Of a stretch of DNA of 44,402 nt, positions 8,852-17,897 are shown piece by piece. The DNA comes from VFZS01 sp964353255 (GTDB lineage: Bacteria; Acidobacteriota; Terriglobia; Bryobacterales; Bryobacteraceae), in contig CAYGVJ010000026.1 of assembly GCA_964353255.1 (NCBI GenBank), positions 1 to 44,402 of the forward strand, read 5' to 3'. The notes under the pieces were generated by a model. That model was not told the DNA's origin and searched no databases. It was given only the letters and a program-made list of their open reading frames with translations. The position numbers were made by a program, and so were the translations under genes. Position 1 is the stretch's first letter. Each line of letters opens with the position of its first letter.

Positions 8852-11800
8852 TTAGAAATACAATTTCAACGCAAACTGGATGTCCCTGGGGTCGGCAATG
8901 GTGCTGAACGTCTTGCCGAACGATCCAAGTGCGGCCGGTGCGATGCTCGCGCTCGGATTCTGGAAGTTGGCATGGTTGAACGCATTGAAGAACTCGCTGC
9001 GGAACTCCAGCGTCCAGCGCTCGGTGAGCAAGAACTTTTTGAACACGCTCAGATCCACGTTCTGGATTCCCGGCCCGTGGAACGCGCGCGGAGCGCAGTT
9101 GCCGAAATATCCGGTCGCCGGGCTGGCAAAGGCAGCGGGATTGAGGAAAAAGCCGGTTGCTGTTGAGCCGACATATTTGGAACGGTCTGAGGTGGCTCCG
9201 GCGTACGGATCGCCGATGCAATTCGCCCGGCTCTGGTGGCTGCCGCCGGTCTGGCTGACATCGGGAGCAGTCACCGTGAAGGGTGTGCCGGTTGACAACT
9301 GGACGATGCCGTTTACCTGCCAGCCGCCGATCATCCGGCTGGCCAGGCTGTCGTTGTTGAGTATCCGGCCGCCCTTTCCAATGGGCAACTGGTAGACGAC
9401 GTTTCCGACGAAACGGTGCCTCACATCGAACGGAGAGTTGCTGCGCTCCAGGCTGTAGTTGTAAGCATCGGCCGGAGTCGATCCGCCGGTCAGGTTATCC
9501 ACGTAGTCGGAGAAGTTGTGGCTCCAGGTGTAGCTGAGGCCATATTGAAGCCCCTTCGAGAACCGCCGGCGCAAAGAGACCAGCAGCGCGTTGTAGTTCG
9601 TGCTGCCGTCGTTGGTGGCGAGTTCGAGAAAGGCGTGATTGCCCGGCGAGAGGACGTTCACGTTCGTGTTCAAGTTCGCGTACGGGAAGAGCGTGATCGG
9701 TCTGCCGGAGGAATCGAAACCAACAATCCGCCCCTGGTTGGCATTCCGGAGCCGGTTCATTTTACGGCCGAAATTGCCGACGTACGACAGATCGAGCACA
9801 GTGCCCTCAGAAAGCTGGATCTGCGGCCCGAAGCTGACCTGGTTCACATAAGGAGTCCGCTCGTTGGGATCCTGCGCGCGGATCTGAATCCTGGTCAAAT
9901 CGACGGTGAACTGGTTCGCCGGGAATCCATTCTTGAGCTGGAACACCGGCGTCGTGCTGCCGAGGGACTGGGAGAGCGATCCATCGATGATCCACGGGGG
10001 ATTCAAGGCAAGCACGCTCTCCGACCCGATCCGGACGATATGCTGATAGAACATGCCGTAGCCGCCCCGAAGAACGACCTTTCCGAAGGGCTGGTAGCTG
10101 AAACCGAAGCGCGGAGCGAAGTCGTTCTTGTCCGGATGCACCAGCCCGCGCGCGTACCAGTCCCCATCCGAGGCCTGCACGAGCCCGCCGCCGTTAGCCG
10201 GCGTGAAGTTGGAGAAAGCATTCTGATGATTCAACCGCGGCGAGAACAGTTCGTACCGCACCCCGTAGGTGAGGGTCAGATTCTTCCGGACACGCCAGGA
10301 GTCCATGGCGAAAAAGCTGTTGGCGAACTCATAATTGTGCACCACGGTCGGCGTGGTGGACTGCGCGGTGCTCATATCGCCCAGCAGGAAATCCGGCACG
10401 CCAAGTCCGGTGTTGCCCGTGTAGATGCCGCTGGCCGTCATCTGGCCTTGCAGCGACGAGATGTCGAGGAAGTTGTTGCTGGTGTGGCGATGCTCGTAGC
10501 CAAACTTGAAGCTGTGGCTGCCCTTCAGCCAGCTCAGGTTGTCCAGTAGTTGCCAGACCTGGGAGATCTGGAACTGCGGCCGCCAGGGCGATGACCCGAG
10601 CCGTGTCAGCCCGCTGATGTTGATCGGCGGGATGCCCGCGCTGTACGGCCCGCTCGGGATCCCGTTCAACCCGTACTGCGATGCCAGCGACTGGCCCAGT
10701 TTCAGCCCGACCGGGTCGCTGTGGGCGTAGTCCCGGGTGAACCCGGCGCGCAACTCGTTCAGCATCGCAGGAGAAATGACGTCCGTCCATGAGATCGCGA
10801 CCGATTTGCCTCGAATCAGGTACTGGGTGGCCCAATTGCCGTTGCCCGCAACCGGATCGGACGTCCATGGCGGGTCCTGCCGGTCGACATGGTAGTCGCT
10901 GAACCGGCCAAAGAGCCGATTGTTCTGATTCAGGTTGTGATCGATTCGCGTATCCCACGAATAGGTATCGTTGGGCACGGAATACTGGAACTGGTAGTTG
11001 GGTGCGCCGGTCCAACTCCCCGGCTGTCCCAGTACGGCGACCGCCGAGGGAACGTTCGGGTCAGGATAGAGCGCGAGCAGCTTCTGCCCGACGGAATCGA
11101 TGCACGACGGCGCGATGATGTTGCCCGCGATGCAGCCGCTCTGGCCCGCGACTCTCGGATCGGTAAGCGCAGCTTTCATTTCCGTGAAGTTGCCCTTCTT
11201 CATCAGAGGGGTCGGCACCGTCGAGCGCACGGTCGTCGCTTTGCGGCTTGTGAAGTCCTGTGCATCGAAGAAGAAGAACGTCCGGCTCTTGATGATGGGA
11301 CCACCGAGGGTTCCGCCGAACTGGTTCTGGCGGAATTGGCCGCGCGGAACGCCACCCGCGTTGTTGAAGAAGGTGTTTGCGTCCAGGTCGCTGTTACGAA
11401 GGAATTCCCAGACATTGCCGTGGAGCTGGTCCGACCCGCTCTTGATGGAGGCGTTAATCACCGCCCCGGCCGATGTCCCAAACTCGGCGGAATACGTGCG
11501 CGTTTGTACCCGGAATTCCTGCAAGGCGTCCGGCGGCGGCTGTACGGCCTGTACCGAGCCCTCCTGGAGGTTGGTAGACCCGGAGTTGTTGTCCACACCA
11601 TCGAGCGAGAAGTAGTTCATGGTCTCGAGGTTGCCGTTGGAGCTGAAACGGTCGGGTGCCATGTTGTTCTGATTCGTGAGGTTCTTCTGGATCCCGGCTT
11701 CCAGCAGCGCCAGATCAGCATACCGTCGTCCATTGAGCGGCAGGTCCTTAATCTGCTGCTCCTGCACGACGCCTCCCACGTCGGCCGTTTGGGTCTGGAG

Positions 11801-12199
11801 TATGGCGGCCGTTGCGCGTACCTCCAGCACTTCCGACACCGCGCCGACCTTCAGGTTGAAATCGAGCGATGGGCGCGACTGGACGTGAATCTCAATGTCG
11901 TTCACCACTTGCGTACTGAACCCGGACGCGCTTGCTTTGACGTTATACACGCCCGGGACCAGGGCGGTGAACTGGTACCCGCCCGCCTCGTTGCTGACCG
12001 TGGTGAGCGTAACATTAGTCGCCTTGTTCGTGATCGAAATGGTGGCCTTCGGTATTGCGGCGCCGCTCGGATCCCGGACGCTGCCCACAATTGACCCGGT
12101 ATCGATCTGCGCGAAACATGCGGCAGCCAAGACACAGGCCACCGCGATAGCAATCCATGTTCTCCACGGGGAGAAACTCTTTCTTTTGGAACAATCCAT
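8852..12199 (-). CDS. TonB-dependent receptor with carboxypeptidase-regulatory-like N-terminus
   Basis: An 1115-residue outer-membrane protein. It begins with a signal peptide (WIAIAVACVLAAACFAQ), then a carboxypeptidase-regulatory-like fold (GSIVGSVRDPSGAAIPKATI, residues about 35-115), a plug domain with LPLNGRRYADL, and a long beta-barrel ending in the aromatic ALKLYF. This is the Oar-like type expanded in Acidobacteria, thought to import oligosaccharides or other large substrates. I see no clear TonB box. It likely forms one leftward unit with the PIG-L-type secreted protein. Upstream is a 269-base leader containing the promoter-like repeat at 12415-12483. The whole block lies between the two copies of the 1.2-kb repeat. 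Confidence 0.93.
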   Translation of the reverse strand: MDCSKRKSFSPWRTWIAIAVACVLAAACFAQIDTGSIVGSVRDPSGAAIPKATISITNKATNVTLTTVSNEAGGYQFTALVPGVYNVKASASGFSTQVVNDIEIHVQSRPSLDFNLKVGAVSEVLEVRATAAILQTQTADVGGVVQEQQIKDLPLNGRRYADLALLEAGIQKNLTNQNNMAPDRFSSNGNLETMNYFSLDGVDNNSGSTNLQEGSVQAVQPPPDALQEFRVQTRTYSAEFGTSAGAVINASIKSGSDQLHGNVWEFLRNSDLDANTFFNNAGGVPRGQFRQNQFGGTLGGPIIKSRTFFFFDAQDFTSRKATTVRSTVPTPLMKKGNFTEMKAALTDPRVAGQSGCIAGNIIAPSCIDSVGQKLLALYPDPNVPSAVAVLGQPGSWTGAPNYQFQYSVPNDTYSWDTRIDHNLNQNNRLFGRFSDYHVDRQDPPWTSDPVAGNGNWATQYLIRGKSVAISWTDVISPAMLNELRAGFTRDYAHSDPVGLKLGQSLASQYGLNGIPSGPYSAGIPPINISGLTRLGSSPWRPQFQISQVWQLLDNLSWLKGSHSFKFGYEHRHTSNNFLDISSLQGQMTASGIYTGNTGLGVPDFLLGDMSTAQSTTPTVVHNYEFANSFFAMDSWRVRKNLTLTYGVRYELFSPRLNHQNAFSNFTPANGGGLVQASDGDWYARGLVHPDKNDFAPRFGFSYQPFGKVVLRGGYGMFYQHIVRIGSESVLALNPPWIIDGSLSQSLGSTTPVFQLKNGFPANQFTVDLTRIQIRAQDPNERTPYVNQVSFGPQIQLSEGTVLDLSYVGNFGRKMNRLRNANQGRIVGFDSSGRPITLFPYANLNTNVNVLSPGNHAFLELATNDGSTNYNALLVSLRRRFSKGLQYGLSYTWSHNFSDYVDNLTGGSTPADAYNYSLERSNSPFDVRHRFVGNVVYQLPIGKGGRILNNDSLASRMIGGWQVNGIVQLSTGTPFTVTAPDVSQTGGSHQSRANCIGDPYAGATSDRSKYVGSTATGFFLNPAAFASPATGYFGNCAPRAFHGPGIQNVDLSVFKKFLLTERWTLEFRSEFFNAFNHANFQNPSASIAPAALGSFGKTFSTIADPRDIQFALKLYF

Positions 12200-12414
12200 T
12201 TGGAAACCCCCAGGACCCGCTCGCCATGCAGAGCGGGGATGCTCGACTCACCCTCACCCGTTGGCCGCTGGAACTCCGTCACCGTCCTTCCAGGACCAAT
12301 CGACACGAGGATATCACCGTTCGCACACGATTGCAACTGGAAATTGCCGCGCCCCTCCCGACCGCCCTGTTCTCGGATCTCCCGTCCTTACCGTGCAAGC
12401 CCTGGTATGAGCCG

Positions 12415-12483
12415 AAATTCCCCTTTTCGACTCCCGGACAAGTCGAGTGTACACCCCCCCCCGTGTCAACCCGCACCCACGGT
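12415..12483 (-). promoter_or_regulatory. Promoter-like repeated motif with G tract (copy 2, TonB receptor leader)
   Basis: On the minus strand, TTGACA (12464-12469) is followed by a nine-G homopolymer and TACACT (12446-12451). Only 12 bases separate the boxes, against 20 in the related copy at 1726-1800, where eight or nine extra bases sit beside the G run. It is about 250 bases upstream of the receptor start. Its right edge coincides with the start of the truncated histidine kinase, so the recombination join cuts into this element. The 12-base spacing is not right for a normal sigma-70 promoter. No other feature is seen between 12200 and 12414. Confidence 0.5.
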
Positions 12484-13485
12484 GGAACGGGTCTGGGGCT
12501 GGCTATTGCCACGCAATTGGTGCAGATGATGGGCGGCAAGATCTGGGTTGAAAGCGAGCCGAACCGGGGAAGCACGTTCCACTTCACGGTGCGGTCCGGT
12601 CTGCCAGCCGTGCCGGCCCAGGCGCCCCAACCGGCGCGGCCGGAGAGCTTGTGGGGTGTGGATGTGCTGGTGGTGGACGACAATTCCACCAACCGGCGGC
12701 TCCTGGAGGAATGGCTGCTAAGCTGGCACATGAATCCGACGATCGTCGCGGATGGGCCACAGGCGGTGGCGGCCATGGGCCGGGCGCAGGCGGCCGGCAA
12801 GCCCTTCCGGCTGGCGCTCATCGACGTGTATATGCCAGGCATGGACGGGTTCGCGCTGACCCGCCACATCCGGGAGGATGCCGTAGTCGAGCAGCCCGCC
12901 ATCATCTTGCTCAGCTCCTCCGACCGGCACGGCGACGCCTGGCGCAGCCCGGATCTGGGCGTGGCCGCCCTTCTGGTCAAGCCGGTGACCAAGTCGGCAT
13001 TGCTCGAGGAGCTCCAGAAGGCGCTGGGGTTGTGGGAGGCGCCCCAGCGTGAACCCGCCGATGCCGGGGCAACCGGCCCCCGTGCCGCCTTGCATGGTTG
13101 CCGGGTCTTGCTGGCCGAAGACAATCTGGTCAACCAGCGGCTGGCCGCGCGCATGTTGGAGAGATGGGGCTGCTCCGTGACGGTGGCCCCGGACGGCCAG
13201 GCCGCTCTGGAGGCGCTCGAGCAAGAGTCCTTCCACGTGGTTCTGATGGACGTTCAAATGCCCAGGCTGGACGGCTTCGAAGCCACGCGCCTCATCCGCG
13301 ACAAGGAGAAGGTCACCGGCGCCCACCTCCCCATCATTGCCCTGACGGCCCACGCCATGCGGGGTGACCGGGAGCGGTGCCTGGAGGCCGGCATGGACGA
13401 CTATGTCTCCAAGCCCCTGAACTCGCAGGCGCTCAAGGAGAAGCTGCTCCAGTGGCTCGGGCAGCCTGCGCGCCAGGAGGCGTAG
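12469..13485 (+). pseudogene. 5'-truncated hybrid histidine kinase (REC-REC remnant)
   Basis: This encodes 338 codons of the histidine kinase seen at 1-1530, beginning in the G box (TRTHGGTGLGLA) and running through both receiver domains to the stop. The H box, N box and all sensor domains are missing. The open frame continues upstream to 12157, but that part is antisense to the receptor leader and is not kinase sequence. The only differences from the intact copy are near the C-terminus (QALKEK for QALREK; PARQEA for AANREA). Without catalytic parts it cannot be a kinase. A double receiver protein could still be made from an internal start, but no ribosome site suggests it. Confidence 0.85.
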
Positions 13486-13679
13486 AAGGCGGGGGGTGCG
13501 CTATCGTACCGCGTATCGCCGGGTGAAGGGAATCTTCGCGGTTTACTCCGCCAGCCCGATGCGGCGCAGCAGGCCCTGGAAGCGAGGGTCGGAGTGGAAC
13601 CGGTCGAGCATCGGCCCCGCCACGAGATAGGCGAGCGCATTGGAGCGCTCCTGGTAAGCTCTTTCCAACCACGCAAAAC
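12469..13679. repeat. Right copy of 1.2-kb direct repeat
   Basis: This is the same sequence as 514-1723 at an offset of 11955 (11956 after the one-base indel). The first 967 bases are identical; the remainder is roughly 90 percent identical. The left edge falls inside a stretch where the promoter-like motif (AACCCGCAACCACGG at 1785-1799) and the histidine-kinase gene (ACCCGCACCCACGG at 514-527) resemble each other. The join therefore looks microhomology-assisted. Confidence 0.9.
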
Positions 13680-16134
13680 CCTGATCGCTGTTGCCAACCC
13701 CGAAATAAGCCCAGGCTACGGAGGCCGGCGGGACATACCGCCGCTTTGACAGCTCTGTCAGTTCCTTCAACAGCCTTCGTGCTTCGGCCACGCGCCCGCC
13801 CGCGCCGCAGGCGTACGCGAGCGTCCCGAGAATGGCCGGGCTTCTTCCCGACACCACGGCCGCCTTTTCCAGCGTCCGGATGGCTTCGTCGAACATGGAC
13901 TTGTAAGTGTAGGCCTCGCCGAGCTGCCAGAGCGCCCAGAGGTAGTTCGGGTCCGTCTCCAGCACCCTCAGGTAATACTGGATGGCTTCGTCGTAGCGCC
14001 GGGCGTAGTGCAGGATCCAGCCTACCTGCGTCGTGACAATGGGCGACAGCGGGTCTAGTTCCCGGGCCCGGCCGGCCTCCCGGATAGCGTCCTCGGTTCG
14101 GCCGGTGCAGATCAGATAGCTGGCGTGCCAGATGCGCACCGGCGCGTAGCTGGGATTGAGTTCGATAGCCCGGCGGAGGCTCTGCTCGGCGCCGGACCAG
14201 TTCCAGTCGTAGAGCTTGGCAAAACCCAGCGCGGCGTGGGCTTCGGCCAGCTCGCTGTCGATCTCCAGCGCCTTCGCAGCCGCGGCGAGGGCCAGCGGAC
14301 GTGTCTGCGAAGGCGGCTGCGAGCCGATCAGCACGGTGCCGAGCTGGTTGTAACAGTCGGCCAAGCCCGCATAAGCCGGGGCGTAGGCCGGATCCTCGTC
14401 AATGGCTCTCCGAAAGTAGTCAACGGCCTTGTGGATGGCCTCTTCCGTTCGCATGTCCAACGAGTGGCGACCCCGCAGGTAATCCTCAAAGGCGTCGCGG
14501 TTAACCGGGCGCGCGCCGGCCAGCCGGACGGCTTCCGCCGGGGTGATCTTCAGCTTCACCTCGCGGGCGACCGCGGAAGCCACTTCACTCTGCCAGGCGG
14601 GCACCTCGCTCAGGTCGCGCTCGTAAGTTTCGGCCCACAACTGCCCGTTCCCTGGGATGTGGATGAGCTCGACGCTGACCCGGACACGGTCCCGGAACCG
14701 CGCCACCGAACCCCGCAGCACCGCGTCCACTTTCAATTCCTGCGCAATCTCGGAGAGCGGCTTCTTCGTGGCCTTGTATTGCATCGCCGAAGCGCGCGAG
14801 ATCACCCGCAGGGCGCTGATCCTTCCCAAGCTGCCGGTCAAGGCCTCGGTCAACCCGTCGGCGAGGTACTCCTGCTGAGGGTCGCCGGAGGCGTTGGCGA
14901 GCGGCAGCACCGCCACCGACCGGACCGCGGAGGGCGCTTCGGCGGGAGCGCCCTGACGACGCAGCAGGTAAAGCGGGATCGCGATCGCCACCAGCGCCGC
15001 GGCCAGCATCCATCGCCTGGTGGGTTTTCGAGCCGGCTCGCTGGCCCGCTGGAGCCGCTCCAGCTCGGTCTTCATTTCGGAAGCACTCTGGTAGCGGAGG
15101 GCGCGATCCTTTTCCAGCGCCTTCAAGATGATCCGTTCGAGTTCGAACGGCAACCGCGGATTCAGTTCGCGGGGCTTCAGCGGTTGCTTCCGGAGGACGG
15201 CTTCCAAGGTCAATTCGGCGCTGGCTTCCTGAAATGGCAGGCGACCGGTGGCCATCTGGTAGAGGGTGGCGCCGAAGGAGAACAGGTCGGTGCGCGCGTC
15301 CACTTCTTCCCCGCGCGCCTGCTCGGGCGACATGTAGGCCACCGTGCCCATGGCGATCCCGTGCATGGTGATGGTCTCCGGGCCGGCCGGAACCGCTTGG
15401 GCTGTAGCGCCCGGCTCCCTCTCCGGCACGCGCCGCTCGCCGAGCAGCTTTGCCACACCGAAATCCAGGATCTTGGCTTCCCCGCGCCGTGTGATGCAGA
15501 CGTTGGCTGGCTTTATGTCCCGATGGACAATGCCTTTCGAATGCGCCTCCTCTAGCGCGTCGCTGATCTGGATGGCCAGGTCCAGCACTTCAGCCGGGCG
15601 GAGCGCTCCGGCGGCCAGGCGCTCCTTCAGCGACTCGCCTTCCAGGAGTTCCAGTACCAGAAAGGGCCTTCCCTCGTGCTCCCCGATGTCGTACAGCGTG
15701 CAGATGTGCGGGTGGTTCAGTGCCGAGGCAGCTCGGGCCTCGCGCTTGAACCGTTCCAGGGCCTTGGGGTCGCCGGAAGAATCCGCGGGCAGGAATTTCA
15801 GGGCGACATCGCGCTCCAGCCGGGGGTCTCGGGCTTGGTAGACCTCCCCCATGCCCCCGCCCCCAAGCCAGGCCACCACCCGGTAGGGGCCGATCTGCAA
15901 TCCGGCAGGGAGCCGCTCCGGCACCGGCTGCTGCCCGCCGGTCAGCATCTCCAGCGCCGGAACCTGCATGAACTGCTCGGCCCCGGCCTCGCAGGCCAGC
16001 AGCGAATCGACCTCCTGGCGCAGAGCCTCGTTGCCGGCGCACGCCTGCTCCAGGAACGCACCCCGGTCGGCCGGTTCGACCCGCAGGGCCGACTCGCAGA
16101 GTTCTTCAACCTCTTGCCATCGCGCCGGATCCAT
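13543..16134 (-). CDS. Membrane Ser/Thr protein kinase with TolB-like and TPR C-terminal region
   Basis: An 863-residue PknB-type kinase. After an N-terminal helical region (to about 75) comes the kinase domain with glycine loop GGGGMGEVY, the Lys in VALKFL, catalytic loop VHRDIKPAN, Mg-binding DFG (ILDFGVAKLL) and MSPEQARG, all intact. A single membrane helix (WMLAAALVAIAIPLYLL) follows. The outer part starts with the SVAVLPLAN segment common in acidobacterial kinases and continues as TPR repeats to the C-terminus. It overlaps the upstream sigma factor by 29 bases. Sigma-kinase pairing is frequent in Acidobacteria and suggests that the kinase controls the sigma factor or its regulon. Its last 45 or so codons are duplicated at 1587-1723. 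Confidence 0.93.
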   Translation of the reverse strand: MDPARWQEVEELCESALRVEPADRGAFLEQACAGNEALRQEVDSLLACEAGAEQFMQVPALEMLTGGQQPVPERLPAGLQIGPYRVVAWLGGGGMGEVYQARDPRLERDVALKFLPADSSGDPKALERFKREARAASALNHPHICTLYDIGEHEGRPFLVLELLEGESLKERLAAGALRPAEVLDLAIQISDALEEAHSKGIVHRDIKPANVCITRRGEAKILDFGVAKLLGERRVPEREPGATAQAVPAGPETITMHGIAMGTVAYMSPEQARGEEVDARTDLFSFGATLYQMATGRLPFQEASAELTLEAVLRKQPLKPRELNPRLPFELERIILKALEKDRALRYQSASEMKTELERLQRASEPARKPTRRWMLAAALVAIAIPLYLLRRQGAPAEAPSAVRSVAVLPLANASGDPQQEYLADGLTEALTGSLGRISALRVISRASAMQYKATKKPLSEIAQELKVDAVLRGSVARFRDRVRVSVELIHIPGNGQLWAETYERDLSEVPAWQSEVASAVAREVKLKITPAEAVRLAGARPVNRDAFEDYLRGRHSLDMRTEEAIHKAVDYFRRAIDEDPAYAPAYAGLADCYNQLGTVLIGSQPPSQTRPLALAAAAKALEIDSELAEAHAALGFAKLYDWNWSGAEQSLRRAIELNPSYAPVRIWHASYLICTGRTEDAIREAGRARELDPLSPIVTTQVGWILHYARRYDEAIQYYLRVLETDPNYLWALWQLGEAYTYKSMFDEAIRTLEKAAVVSGRSPAILGTLAYACGAGGRVAEARRLLKELTELSKRRYVPPASVAWAYFGVGNSDQGFAWLERAYQERSNALAYLVAGPMLDRFHSDPRFQGLLRRIGLAE

Positions 16135-16735
16135 TGGGTGCCCCCCGGCTTAGCTCCCGCACCAGCCACATCCTGGCCAGCCGCCAGTCCCGCAGCACCG
16201 TTTCCGCCGAGACACTCAACACCTCGGCCGTCTCCTCGACGGTCAGCCCGCCGAAGAAACGAAGTTCGACTACCCGCCCCTTGCGCGGATCCATCTTCGC
16301 CAGCTCATTCAGCGCGTCATCAATGGCGACGAGGTCCGAACTGCGCTCCCGCGAGACAACCAGAGCTTCATCCAGCGGGACGTGCAGCGCCCCTCCGCCT
16401 CGCTTGGCGGAACCGTGTGCGCGGGCGTGATCCACCAGGATGCCGCGCATGACCCGGGCGCAGAGGGCGAAAAAGTGGGCCCGGTGCTGCCAGCTCGTCT
16501 GTCTGACCTCGATCAGCCGCACGTAGGCTTCATTGACCAGGGCGGTGGTGGTCAAGGTGGCGTCCCGACGCAGCTTCCCCCGCTGGCGCCTCGTAATCCG
16601 CCGCAACTCCCCATCCACCAGGGGGACCAGGCGCTCCAACGCCTTTTCGTCGCCCCGGCACCATGCCTGGAGCAAACCGGTAATCCCCTGGGGAGCCTCC
16701 TGTGGCATCCTCCGCCTCTGCGGGAATTGTAGCAC
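16106..16735 (-). CDS. ECF-like RNA polymerase sigma factor (Sig-70_X6 / TIGR02999 type)
   Basis: A sigma factor of 209 residues from the GTG at 16735, or 200 residues from the ATG at 16708; the ATG with the preceding GGCGGAGG is equally possible. Region 2 is recognisable in ATLTTTALVNEAYVRL and AHFFALCARVMRGILVDHAR. Region 4 has RVVELRFFGGLTVEETAEVL and SVSAETVLRDWRLARMWL, the helix-turn-helix for the -35 element. Together with the overlapping kinase it forms a typical acidobacterial two-gene unit. No anti-sigma factor is seen, so activity may be set by phosphorylation. Confidence 0.9.
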   Translation of the reverse strand: MLQFPQRRRMPQEAPQGITGLLQAWCRGDEKALERLVPLVDGELRRITRRQRGKLRRDATLTTTALVNEAYVRLIEVRQTSWQHRAHFFALCARVMRGILVDHARAHGSAKRGGGALHVPLDEALVVSRERSSDLVAIDDALNELAKMDPRKGRVVELRFFGGLTVEETAEVLSVSAETVLRDWRLARMWLVRELSRGAPNGSGAMARG

Positions 16736-16801
16736 CGGCCGCCGGGAAGAAATCTATCAGCCGCTTACAGTTTTGGCGTCCGTTTCTCGGTAGATAGAGT
16801 A

Positions 16802-16818
16802 GGGCCGGTTTCCGGCCC
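16802..16818 (+). promoter_or_regulatory. Leader hairpin before the locus A host gene
   Basis: GGGCCGG (16802-16808) and CCGGCCC (16812-16818) pair perfectly around TTT, ending five bases before the ribosome site AGGAGA (16824-16829). It could limit ribosome access or stabilise the 5' end of the transcript. It is too small to call as a known riboswitch. Confidence 0.4.
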
Positions 16819-16838
16819 CGACAAGGAGAATGAAAACT

Positions 16839-17846
16839 ATGCACAAGCTGTTGGGAATCTCCGTCATCGCGGTATGCGTTCTGGCCGCTCGCGGCCAGGC
16901 GCCGCCGCCGACGATCCTGGAGATCGACATGGAGAACGTCGTCACCTACGTGGACGACGTGGCGGATCCGGCCAAGAAAGCCACTTCGCCGAGCGTATCT
17001 CCTTTGCCTTCGGGTTTCATCGTGACCTTCAAGTCGAACCTCACCGAGGGCGATATCGTGGCGGTTAGTGGCAAGCCTGCCAAGGGGTTGGCGGTGGTGC
17101 AGTTTCAGCCACGTCCGGCGGCCACGACCGGGTTCACCTCGGGCCGGTCCATTGCGGACATTGCCGGGGGTTGCCAGATCCAAGCCGGGTTCATGATTAT
17201 TCACCCCGACGGGACGCCCATAGGAACCATCATGGCAACGGGTACCACGGCTCTGGGCCCGCCCCCGGGCGCTCCGACTACTGCGACCTCGATCAACCTG
17301 GCGGTCGTTGGCGGGACTGGGGCCTTCTTGGGCGTACGGGGGCAGGCTTCGGTGGTCCGCGCCTCCGGCGTGAGATCCGCCTCGATGATTGAGGATCCGG
17401 CCTATCGGCGCGTGAACGGCGGAGGGAGCCAACGTTACGTGATTCACCTGATCCCGATGAACTGGCCGGAGGTGATGGCGACCGCTACCGGTCCAGCCAT
17501 CTTCCACGGCGCGGACTTCTCGCTTGTCACCCCGGAGAAGCCCGCCCGCGCTGGCGAGTGGCTGGTCATGAGCGCGACCAACGTCGGTCCCACACGTCCC
17601 GGCGTCGATCCCGGCAAGCCGTTCCCGGAGTGGATCGCGGGGAAGGAATACGTCGTGAACTCGCCGCTGGGGGTGACGGTCGGCGGGCAGCCGGCGGAGC
17701 TGGGCACTGCCATCGGCTGGCCGGGCCAAACGAACGTCTACCGCGTGGACTTCCGCGTTCCCGACGGCGCCACCGCGGGCCTGGCGGCCGTGCAACTGAC
17801 CGTAGCCTGGATCGCCGGGCCGGAAGTGAAGATTCCAGTGCGGTAA
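16839..17846 (+). CDS. Exported protein with Solibacter-type C-terminal domain (locus A host gene)
   Basis: A 335-residue secreted protein of unknown function. The ATG at 16839 is preferred over the ATG at 16830 because AGGAGA ends nine bases before it but touches the other. A signal peptide (LLGISVIAVCVLAARGQA) is followed by a region with no family I recognise. The last 70 residues contain VNSPLGVTVGGQPAEL and NVYRVDFRVPDG, resembling the C-terminal domain often found in Solibacter secreted proteins (TIGR03437-like). The final 192 bases recur downstream at 18710-18901 and the final 50 at 19717-19766, each after a toxin-antitoxin module. The gene itself is complete. It is divergent from the sigma-factor gene. 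Confidence 0.82.
   Translation: MHKLLGISVIAVCVLAARGQAPPPTILEIDMENVVTYVDDVADPAKKATSPSVSPLPSGFIVTFKSNLTEGDIVAVSGKPAKGLAVVQFQPRPAATTGFTSGRSIADIAGGCQIQAGFMIIHPDGTPIGTIMATGTTALGPPPGAPTTATSINLAVVGGTGAFLGVRGQASVVRASGVRSASMIEDPAYRRVNGGGSQRYVIHLIPMNWPEVMATATGPAIFHGADFSLVTPEKPARAGEWLVMSATNVGPTRPGVDPGKPFPEWIAGKEYVVNSPLGVTVGGQPAELGTAIGWPGQTNVYRVDFRVPDGATAGLAAVQLTVAWIAGPEVKIPVR
17655..17846 (+). repeat. Locus A 3'-end repeat, copy 1 (in the intact gene)
   Basis: These are the last 192 bases of the host gene, ending exactly at its TAA. They match 18710-18901 with seven differences and no gap. Four of the six sense-codon differences are synonymous; two change an amino acid (T/A and K/N); the stop changes TAA to TGA. 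Similarity ends at the stop codon. Confidence 0.92.
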
Positions 17847-17897
17847 GGTTGGGGGCCGCGCCGGCCTCTAAGATGACCGTGTACAATTGAAAGGCAG

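Noticed and set aside
9416..12094. Long plus-strand frames opposite the TonB receptor gene
   Set aside because: Low-complexity, Arg/Val-rich translations with no motif; the receptor on the other strand is unambiguous.
12157..12468. Apparent N-terminal extension of the truncated histidine kinase
   Set aside because: The extension is antisense to the receptor start and leader and has no kinase similarity; kinase homology starts at 12469.
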